From the NCBI GenBank assembly GCA_947479995.1, contig CANKBT010000017.1, positions 1 through 17,682 of the forward strand: DNA of 17,682 nucleotides, read 5' to 3'. Position numbers and translations under genes: made by a program. The notes beneath the pieces are model-generated. The model did no database searches, was not told where the DNA came from, and worked only from the letters and a program-made list of their open reading frames with translations. Numbering within the stretch: position 1 is the stretch's first letter; every line of letters begins with the position of its first letter. This document shows, piece after piece, positions 8,636 through 15,300 of the stretch. The stretch is from Frankiaceae bacterium (GTDB taxonomy: Bacteria; Actinomycetota; Actinomycetes; Mycobacteriales; SCTD01).

Positions 8636-8650
8636 GCGCGCGGTGCGCGC
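8636..8650 (-). terminator. Candidate terminator hairpin after the DUF3073 gene
   Basis: GCGCGC, loop of 3, GCGCGC (8636-8641 and 8645-8650) lies 5 bp beyond the DUF3073 gene stop on the minus strand. Symmetric GC repeats arise easily in this base composition, so the functional call is weak. Confidence 0.3.
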
Positions 8651-8655
8651 GACCG

Positions 8656-8847
8656 CTACGGGCGGTCGTCCACCGGGGCGTACGGGTCGTCCTCGTCCTC
8701 GTCGACGTCGTCCGCCGGCGCCGTGGCGCGCGAGAACGGGTCGGCTTCCAGCTCGGCCTTCAGGCGGTCGGGGTCGAGCGTGCCCGTGGAGTACTTGAGC
8801 TCGCGAGCGACCTTCGTCTGCTTGGCCTTGGCACGGCCGCGCCCCAT
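8656..8847 (-). CDS. DUF3073 family protein
   Basis: This 63-residue protein begins MGRGRAKAKQTKVARELKYS, the hallmark of the actinobacterial DUF3073 family, whose function is unknown. A basic, Lys/Arg-rich first half (1-20) is followed by LDPDRLKAELEAD and a strongly acidic tail rich in Asp and Glu (46-62). The charge split suggests a small nucleic-acid- or ribosome-associated protein, but that is a guess. The ATG at 8847 has one of the best Shine-Dalgarno sequences in the window (GAGGGGG, 7 nt upstream), so this gene has a true leader. Its place next to purM and valine dehydrogenase agrees with the order I recall from Streptomyces. The gene has its own upstream region of about 140 bp. Confidence 0.9.
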   Translation of the reverse strand: MGRGRAKAKQTKVARELKYSTGTLDPDRLKAELEADPFSRATAPADDVDEDEDDPYAPVDDRP

Positions 8848-8900
8848 GGCTCGACCCCCTCGTGGAGACGGGGCGGCATGGCCCCGGGCGGTGGTGGCGG

Positions 8901-8918
8901 GCGGCGGAAGTCCGCCGC
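8901..8918 (-). promoter_or_regulatory. Inverted repeat in the DUF3073 leader region
   Basis: GCGGCGGA, AG, TCCGCCGC form a perfect 8-bp inverted repeat 54 bp upstream of the DUF3073 start. If transcription starts at the candidate promoter at 8933-8938, this stem is within the 5' leader. It could act in RNA stability or regulation, bind a regulator as DNA, or be a second terminator for the dehydrogenase operon. Confidence 0.4.
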
Positions 8919-8932
8919 ACCCGTGACCGCCC

Positions 8933-8938
8933 ACGGTA
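8933..8938 (-). promoter_or_regulatory. Candidate -10 element (TACCGT) for the DUF3073 gene
   Basis: Minus-strand TACCGT fits TANNNT and would give a leader of about 80 nt for the DUF3073 gene. No clear -35 hexamer is seen at 17-19 bp spacing. Confidence 0.3.
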
Positions 8939-8962
8939 CAGGCTCCCGGGGGCCGGAGCACA

Positions 8963-8980
8963 CCGGTCGGCCGCGACCGG
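8963..8980 (-). terminator. Candidate terminator of the nfeD-SPFH-vdh operon
   Basis: CCGGTCG (8963-8969), loop GCCG, CGACCGG (8974-8980) form a perfect 7-bp stem 7 bp beyond the dehydrogenase stop on the minus strand. There is no U-tract. Confidence 0.5.
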
Positions 8981-8987
8981 CCGGGCG

Positions 8988-10052
8988 TCAGGCCGGACCC
9001 GCCCCCGCGGGGTCGGACGCCGGGTCGGCCATCGCGCGCTCGGCGAGCCGGTCCGCCGCGACCTCGGGGGCGACGCCCTCGGCCTCGGCGGCCGCGAGCA
9101 CCCGCAGCGTGGTGTCGAGGATGCGGCCGGCGCGCTCGCGCGCCCGCGCCATGTCGAAGCCGCCGATCTCGTCGGCGACCTGCACGACGCCGCCGGCGTT
9201 CGCGACGTAGTCCGGCACGTAGACGACGCCGCGGGCCGCCAGCGCGGCGCCCGCGCCGGGCGTGGCGAGCTGGTTGTTGGCCGCCCCGCACACGACGCGC
9301 GCCCGCAGCCGCGCGGCGACGTCCTCGGTGAGCGAGCCGCCGAGCGCGCAGGGGGCGTAGACGTCGAGCGGCGAGGTGGGCAGCACGGCGACGTCGAGCG
9401 CTCCGACGCCGGGCAGTGCGGCCTGCACGCGGGCCACCGCCTCGGGGCGGACGTCCGACACGACGACCTGCGCGCCGTCCTCGACGAGGTGCGCGGCCAG
9501 CAGGTGGCCGACCTTGCCGACGCCCTCGACGCCGACCCGGCGGCCGGCGAGCGTCGGCGCGCCCCACGTCCGCTGGGCCGCCGCGCGCATCGCCTGGAAG
9601 ACGCCGTACGCCGTGAGCACCGCGCTGTCGCCGGCGCCGCCGAGCGCGGGCGAGCGCCCGGTCGCGTAGCGGGTCTGCGTGGCGACGACGTCCATGTCCT
9701 CGACGAACGTGCCGACGTCGCAGGCGGTGTAGTAGCGCCCGCCGAGCTGCTCGACGGCCCGGCCGTACGCCCGCAGCAGCGCCGGCGTCTTGTCGGTGGC
9801 GGGGTCGCCGAGGATGACCGCCTTGCCGCCGCCGAGCGGCAGCCCGGCGACCGCCGCCTTGTACGCCATGGCCCGCGACAGCCGGAGCACGTCGGCGAGG
9901 GCCTCGTCCTCGGTGGCGTAGGGCCGGAAGCGGGTGCCGCCGAGGGCCGGGCCGCGGGCCGTCGACCAGACGGCGATGATCGCGCGCAGGCCGGAGGCGT
10001 CGTCCTGCGCGAAGACGACCTGCTCGTGGCCGCCGCCGAAGACGCCGGTCAC
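8988..10052 (-). CDS. vdh: Branched-chain amino acid dehydrogenase (valine/leucine dehydrogenase)
   Basis: This NAD-dependent enzyme would deaminate valine, leucine or isoleucine to 2-oxo acids, feeding catabolism and branched fatty-acid precursors. The protein has 354 residues; the family is usually about 360. The substrate domain has MAYKAAVAGLPLGGGKAVI (62-80) with Lys65 and catalytic Lys77, and CDVGTFVEDMD (111-121) with Asp112. The Rossmann domain has GVGKVG (177-182) and Asp200 at the end of strand 2, which favours NAD. GAANNQL (257-263) and ANAGGVVQVADE (284-295) are also conserved. The symbol vdh rests on the DUF3073/purM neighbourhood; leucine dehydrogenase is equally possible from sequence alone. 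The GTG overlaps the SPFH stop by 4 bp and has a Shine-Dalgarno AAGGGG upstream. Confidence 0.9.
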   Translation of the reverse strand: MTGVFGGGHEQVVFAQDDASGLRAIIAVWSTARGPALGGTRFRPYATEDEALADVLRLSRAMAYKAAVAGLPLGGGKAVILGDPATDKTPALLRAYGRAVEQLGGRYYTACDVGTFVEDMDVVATQTRYATGRSPALGGAGDSAVLTAYGVFQAMRAAAQRTWGAPTLAGRRVGVEGVGKVGHLLAAHLVEDGAQVVVSDVRPEAVARVQAALPGVGALDVAVLPTSPLDVYAPCALGGSLTEDVAARLRARVVCGAANNQLATPGAGAALAARGVVYVPDYVANAGGVVQVADEIGGFDMARARERAGRILDTTLRVLAAAEAEGVAPEVAADRLAERAMADPASDPAGAGPA

Positions 10053-10942
10053 CGGAGCAGCCCCTTGACCTGCTCGACGTGGCCCGCCACGTCGGTCGGC
10101 ACGAACCAGACCTTGTTGGCCGAGCCCTCCGCGAGCCGGGGCAGCAGCTGCAGCTGCTGCCAGGCCAGCACGGTGTCGTCGATGCCGGACGCCTTGATCG
10201 CCTCGACGAGCCGGGCGACGGCCAGCGCCTCGCCCTCGGCCTCGAGGCGCCGCGACTCCTTGAAGGCCTCGGCCTGCAGGATCGTCGCCTCCTTCTGGGC
10301 CTCGGCGCGCAGCACGGCCGCCTGCTTCTCGCCCTGCGCCGACAGCACCGCCGACTGCTGCTGGCCCTCGGCGGTGAGGATCGCCGCGCGCTTGCCGCGG
10401 TCGGCGCGCATGGCCTGCTCCATGGCGTCGCGGATGGTGGCCGGCGGCTCGATGCCGCGGATCTCCACCCGGTTGACCTTGATGCCCCACTTGCCGGTGG
10501 CCTCGTCGAGCACCACCGCCAGCGCCCCGTTGATGTGGTCGCGGCCGGTGAGGGCCTCCTCGAGCTGCAGGCCGCCGACGACGTTGCGGAGCGTCGTGAC
10601 GACCAGCTGCTCGATCGCGGCGACGTAGTCCTCGATCTCGTACGTCGCGGCGGCCACGTCGGTCGGGGAGTAGTAGACGACCGAGTCGATGCCGACCACG
10701 AGGTTGTCGCGGGTGATGACGGCCTGCGGCGGGAAGGCGACGACCTGCTCGCGCATGTCCATGCGGGCGCGCACGCGGTCGACGAACGGGATGAGCAGGT
10801 GCACGCCCGGCTGGAGGCTGCGGCTGTAGCGCCCCAGCCGCTCGATGACGTACGTGTTGGCCTGCGGGACGATGCGCACCGTCCGCGCGAGCAGCAGCAC
10901 GGCCAGCGCCGCGACGACGGCGGCGACGATCAGAGCGGTCAC
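10049..10942 (-). CDS. SPFH/Band 7 (stomatin/paraslipin-like) membrane protein
   Basis: The protein has 297 residues. The N-terminal anchor is at 2-20, followed by the SPFH domain (about 22-185) with VPQANTYVIERLGRYSRSL, PGVHLLIPF, VGIDSVVYYSPTD, AIEQLVVTTLRNVVG and DEATGKWGIKVNRVEI. A charged helix rich in Ala, Glu, Gln and Lys follows (about 170-250), with recurring AEGxxQ/AEAxKE units (AEGQQQSAVL, AQGEKQAAVL, AEAQKEATIL), the usual oligomerising coiled coil. Such proteins form large membrane rings that organise membrane domains and often work with NfeD proteins, as the upstream overlapping gene suggests. A strong Shine-Dalgarno GGAGGAG precedes the GTG at 10942. Stops and starts overlap by 4 bp on both sides. 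Confidence 0.93.
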   Translation of the reverse strand: MTALIVAAVVAALAVLLLARTVRIVPQANTYVIERLGRYSRSLQPGVHLLIPFVDRVRARMDMREQVVAFPPQAVITRDNLVVGIDSVVYYSPTDVAAATYEIEDYVAAIEQLVVTTLRNVVGGLQLEEALTGRDHINGALAVVLDEATGKWGIKVNRVEIRGIEPPATIRDAMEQAMRADRGKRAAILTAEGQQQSAVLSAQGEKQAAVLRAEAQKEATILQAEAFKESRRLEAEGEALAVARLVEAIKASGIDDTVLAWQQLQLLPRLAEGSANKVWFVPTDVAGHVEQVKGLLR

Positions 10943-11373
10943 GAGAGCTCCTCCGGGTAGACGTGCAGGGTCGCGCCCGAGACCTCGGCCACGACGACGG
11001 GCTCCCCGACGGCGAGGTCGCGGCCGCCGGCGTAGGGCCGCGCCCGCCACAGCTCGCCGGACAGGCGCACCTGGCCGCCGTCGGCGGTGACCGCGGCGGT
11101 GACGACGGCGCGCCGGCCGTGCAGCCGCTCGCCGCCCTGCGGCAGCGCCGGCTGGCGGGTCAGGTGCCGCTTCGCGACGGGGCGCACGCCGAGCAGCAGC
11201 ACCCCGCTCGTGCCGGCGAGGGCCAGCAGCTGCAGCGCCGGGCCGCCGCCGGCCAGGGCGACACCGCCCGCCGCCAGGGCGCCGGCGCCGAGCATGACCA
11301 GCACGAGGTCGAGCGTGAGCAGCTCGGCGCCGAGCAGGGCGAGGCCCACGACCAGCCACACGACGGCGCTCAC
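10939..11373 (-). CDS. NfeD family membrane protein
   Basis: This 144-residue protein is the short NfeD form without the ClpP-like protease domain. Three hydrophobic segments (about 2-19, 22-42, 45-63) are followed by a soluble OB-fold-like domain (about 84-141) with LHGRRAVVTA, GGQVRLSGELWRARP and the closing VAEVSGATLHVYPEEL. NfeD proteins are the operon partners of stomatin/SPFH proteins and are thought to bind them at the membrane. The GTG at 11373 is preferred because AGGA lies just upstream and the protein then begins at its first membrane helix; a GTG at 11406 would add 11 residues. First gene of the three-gene minus-strand operon, divergent from the gene at 11435. Confidence 0.88.
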   Translation of the reverse strand: MSAVVWLVVGLALLGAELLTLDLVLVMLGAGALAAGGVALAGGGPALQLLALAGTSGVLLLGVRPVAKRHLTRQPALPQGGERLHGRRAVVTAAVTADGGQVRLSGELWRARPYAGGRDLAVGEPVVVAEVSGATLHVYPEELS

Positions 11374-11422
11374 GCGGCGATCCTGCCCCGTCCGGCTGCC
11401 GGGCACTGCCGTGCGGGCGTGA

Positions 11423-11428
11423 CAGCAT
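11423..11428 (+). promoter_or_regulatory. Candidate -10-like element (CAGCAT) for the gene at 11435
   Basis: CAGCAT is followed by exactly 6 nt and then GTG. It is one mismatch from TANNNT at the first base, and no Shine-Dalgarno sequence is present. It sits within GACA-N6-TGTC (11421-11434), a short inverted repeat in the 61-bp divergent gap that could serve as an operator. Confidence 0.3.
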
Positions 11429-11434
11429 CGTGTC

Positions 11435-12304
11435 GTGACGACGGCACCCTCGGCACGGACGGCGTACGCCGCGCACCTGCGCGTCTACGAGCCGCTCGCG
11501 GCCTTCGAGGGCGACGAGCGCCGGCAGTGGCAGGCGCTGCTCGCCGAGGGCGCCCTGCCCGACCGCGAGCGGGCGCTGGCCCGCGAGCACGACGCGGCCC
11601 TGCGGGCGCTGTGCGGGCTCGCCCCGCCCGTGCTGCCGGACCTCGCCGACACCGCCCTCACCACCGACGTCGACGGGGTGACGCTCGTCAGCCCGCTGCG
11701 CACGCGGGTGCGCAGCGCCGAGGCGCTGCTCGACTTCACCGCCGAGCTGCACGACGACCTCGTCGACGCCTACGCGCCGCGCGAGGCCCTCACCCGGGCC
11801 GAGACCGAGCTCGACGCCTGGCGCACCGGCCACCCCGAGCAGCGGCTGCACGTGCTCACCAGCGGCTGGCAGGTGCCGGTGCGCTGGTTCGTGCTCGTCG
11901 AGCCCGAGGAGCGGCTGCTGCTGCCGGGCGGCCCGCCGGGGGCCCTCGGCATCCGCACCGGCCGCGCGCTCGTCTACCGCACGCCGATGAGCCGCGCCCG
12001 CCGCCGGGCGGCCCGCGCGCTGGCCGTGCTGCGGCGCACCGTCGAGGACGGCGAGGTCGTCTCGGCCGTCGAGCACCTCGCGCGCTGGCTCGAGGACTTC
12101 CACCCCCGCTCGCTCGTCGAGCTCGACTACGGCGGGCTGGTGCACCTCGTCGACGACGAGGCGCTGTCGGCCGACGAGTCGGCGCGCGACGTGGCCGAGG
12201 CGCTGACCGCGCTCGGCGAGCAGGACCCCGAGCGGGCGGCCGAGGCGTACGACCGGGTCGCGAGCCGGATGAAGGCGCTGCAGGCCGTCGAGGGCGCCAA
12301 CTAG
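11435..12304 (+). CDS. Conserved actinobacterial protein of unknown function
   Basis: I do not recognise a function for this 289-residue protein. It has no signal peptide, no membrane segment and no obvious catalytic motif. It begins with AYAAHLRVYEPLAAF (10-24), a start I associate with uncharacterised actinobacterial proteins. A mixed alpha/beta centre contains TSGWQVPVRWFVLVEPEER (142-160). After an Arg/Ala-rich helix (186-203) comes EHLARWLEDFHPRSLVELDYGGLVHLVDD (213-241), the most conserved-looking part, with aromatic and acidic residues. The C-terminus (245-286) is helical and charged. Codon use is like its neighbours, so recent transfer is not suggested. It is transcribed away from the nfeD operon and probably alone, since a 91-bp gap precedes the next gene. 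Confidence 0.8.
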   Translation: MTTAPSARTAYAAHLRVYEPLAAFEGDERRQWQALLAEGALPDRERALAREHDAALRALCGLAPPVLPDLADTALTTDVDGVTLVSPLRTRVRSAEALLDFTAELHDDLVDAYAPREALTRAETELDAWRTGHPEQRLHVLTSGWQVPVRWFVLVEPEERLLLPGGPPGALGIRTGRALVYRTPMSRARRRAARALAVLRRTVEDGEVVSAVEHLARWLEDFHPRSLVELDYGGLVHLVDDEALSADESARDVAEALTALGEQDPERAAEAYDRVASRMKALQAVEGAN

Positions 12305-12343
12305 CACCGCCCGTTCACCTCCCGGGGGCGCGGCTGTCGGTCG

Positions 12344-12361
12344 GGTGCGCTGTACTGCACC
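12344..12361 (+). repeat. Short inverted repeat upstream of the secreted nuclease gene
   Basis: GGTGC (12344-12348), 8 nt, GCACC (12357-12361) in the 91-bp gap. The spacer GCTGTACT is locally AT-richer than its surroundings and might be part of a promoter or operator. The arms are short, so chance is possible. Confidence 0.25.
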
Positions 12362-12395
12362 GTCCCTCCGGTCCGCTCTGCCCTTGGATGCGTGC

Positions 12396-15300
12396 ATGCA
12401 GCTCCGCCGTCCCGTCTGCGCCCTCGGCGTCACCAGCGCCCTGGTCGCCCCCCTCCTCCTGCTGGCGGCCACCCCCGCCACGGCCGTCGCGCCCGCGGGC
12501 TCGACCGTCTTCCTGTCCGAGGTCCACTACGACGACGCCGACACCGACGCGGGCGAGCTCGTCGAGGTCGCCAACCCGGCCGGCGCCGACCTCGCCGGCT
12601 GGTCGGTCGTCGCCTACAACGGCAACGGCGGCGCGCCCTACGACACCCGCCCGCTGAGCGGCACCGCCCGCTTCACGACCGTCGCCTACCCGGTCAACGG
12701 GCTGCAGAACGGCGCCCCCGACGGCCTCGCGCTCGTGCGCCCGAGCGGCACCGTCGAGCAGTTCCTGTCCTACGAGGGCGTCGTCACGGCCACCTCCGGC
12801 CCGGCGAGCGGCCTGACCAGCACGGACATCGGCGTCGCGGAGACCGGGGGCGACCTCGACGGCCAGTCGCTGCAGCTCGTCGGCCCCGGCGCGACCTACG
12901 GCGACGGCACCTGGCAGGAGCCGCGGCCGGCGACGCCCGGTGCGGCCAACGTCGTCGCCGAGGAGCCCGAGCCCGGTGCGGTCACCGCGATCAGCGCGGT
13001 GCAGGGCGCCGGTGCGACCAGCCCGCTCGTCGGCCAGCAGGTGACGGTCGAGGGCGTCGTCGTCGGCGACTACCAGGGCGCCGGCCAGCTCGGCGGCTTC
13101 TTCGTGCAGAGCACGACCCCCGACGACGACCCGCTCACCAGCGAGGGCCTGCGCGTGCTCGTCAACGGCACGGCCGTCGCGGTCGGCGACCTCGTGCGCG
13201 TCACCGGCGCGGTCGCCGAGTCCGCCAGCAGCAGCACCCTCTACACCGGCTCGGAGACGCAGCTCGGCAGCGGCAGCACCGTCGAGGTCACCGGCACGGC
13301 GCCCGTGCCGGCGCCGACCCCGGTCGACCTGCCGTTCGCCCCGACCGTGGACGGCGTCGACGGCCAGGAGCGCTTCGAGGGCCAGCTCGTCACGCTCGTC
13401 GGCGACGACCTCGTGGCCACCGACCTGTTCACGCTCGGGCGCTTCGGCGAGCTGTCGCTGACCACCGGCGAGCTGCTGCGCATCCCCACCACGGCCGCGC
13501 AGGACGCCGCGAACAACGCCGACCGCATCACCGTCGACGACGGCCTGTCGGGCCAGAACCTGCCGGTGCTGCCGTTCACGATCGGCGGCGACGGCGTCAC
13601 GCTCCCGCGCGCCGGCGACGGCCCCAGCGAGCCGGTCACGGGCGTCTTCGCCTTCGCCAACGGCGAGTACAAGGTCGAGGTCGCGCCGGGCACGACCGTC
13701 GACTTCGCGCGCCTCGCGCCGCGCGAGCCGGCGCCGCAGGACGTCGGCGGCGACCTGCAGGTCGCGTCGTTCAACGTCCTCAACTACTTCACGTCCTTCG
13801 GCGGCGACAACCGCGGCGCCGACGACGCGGCCGAGCTGCAGCGCCAGCAGGCCAAGCTCGTCGCGGCCATCACCGGCCTCGACGCCGACGTGGTCGGCCT
13901 CATCGAGATCGCCAACGACGACGGCGCCGCGCTCGACACCCTGGTGGCGGCGCTCAACGCCGCGCAGCCGGACCCCGCGGACGACTACACCGCGGTGGAG
14001 GCGCCCGCGCTCAACGCGCCGACCAGCCTCGGCGGCACGTACGGCACCGACGCGATCCGCACCGCGATCGTCTACCGCGACGCGGTCGTCGACCTCGGTG
14101 CCGTGCCGAGCGACCCGGCGGTGCTCAACCCGGCCGACCCGGCCTTCCCGGCCCAGCCGGTCTTCGACCGCCCGCCGGCCGTGGCCACGTTCGCGTCGGG
14201 CGAGCGCGACGTCACCGTCGTGGTCAACCACTTCAAGTCCAAGGGCTCGACGAACGCGCAGTGCGGCCCGCCCGACCCGTTCGGCGGCAACTGCGACGAC
14301 CTGCGCGAGCGCCAGTCGGCGGCCCTCGTCGGCCTCGTCGACGACCTGGGCGCGACCGACGCCCTGCTGCTCGGCGACTTCAACTCCTACGAGGACGAGG
14401 CGCCGGTCCAGGTGCTCGAGGACGCCGGCTACGTCAGCGCCGTCGCCGACCTGCCGGTCCAGGACCGCAGCAGCTACAGCTTCGACGGCGAGTTCGGCAG
14501 CCTCGACTACGCCTTCCTCAGCCCGTCGCTGGCGTCGGCGAAGACCGGCGCCGACATCTGGCAGGTCAACAGCCCGGAGGCGGTGGCGTACGACTACAAC
14601 AGCGTCAACCAGCCGCAGCTGTACGCGCCGGACGCCTACGCCTCGTCCGACCACGACCCGGTGCTCGTCGGCCTCGCCACCGCTGCCGCCCCGACCGGGC
14701 CGTTCACGATGACGCTGCTGCAGAGCAACGACGGCGAGAGCCAGCTGCTCCCGGCGGCGCCGCGCGGCGGCATCGCCCGCTTCGGCACGATCCTCAAGCG
14801 CCTGCAGGCCGAGGCGGCCGCCGAGGGCAGCCCGACCCTGCTGATCAGCGGCGGCGACAACTACCTCGCCGGCCCGCAGCTGCAGGCGTCGCTGGAGGGC
14901 TTCTCCGACGACGGTGACTACAGCGACGACGGGCCGTTCTACGACGCGCTGGCCCTCGACCACCTGGGCTACGACGCCTCGTCGGTCGGCAACCACGAGT
15001 TCGACTTCGGGCCCGAGGTGTTCGGCTACTTCCTCAGCCAGTTCACCGAGTCCGACATCCGCTTCGTGGCGGCCAACCTCGACGTGTCCGGCGAGGAGGC
15101 CCTCGCGGCCTTCGCGCAGCCGTCGCCCGGCACCCGCGGCGGCGCACTCGTCGAGTGGACGCGCCGCGACGTCGGCGGCCGCTCGGTCGCCGTCGTCGGC
15201 GTCACCACGCCGGAGCTCGCGTCGGTGAGCTCGCCCGGCCCCGACGTCGTCGCCGACCCGGCCGTGGCGCAGGCCGCGCAGGAGGCCATCGACGCCGCGA

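Noticed and set aside
12345..12395. Upstream GTG start for the secreted nuclease
   Set aside because: It would put 17 residues before a good signal peptide, and it has no better ribosome-binding context than the ATG at 12396.
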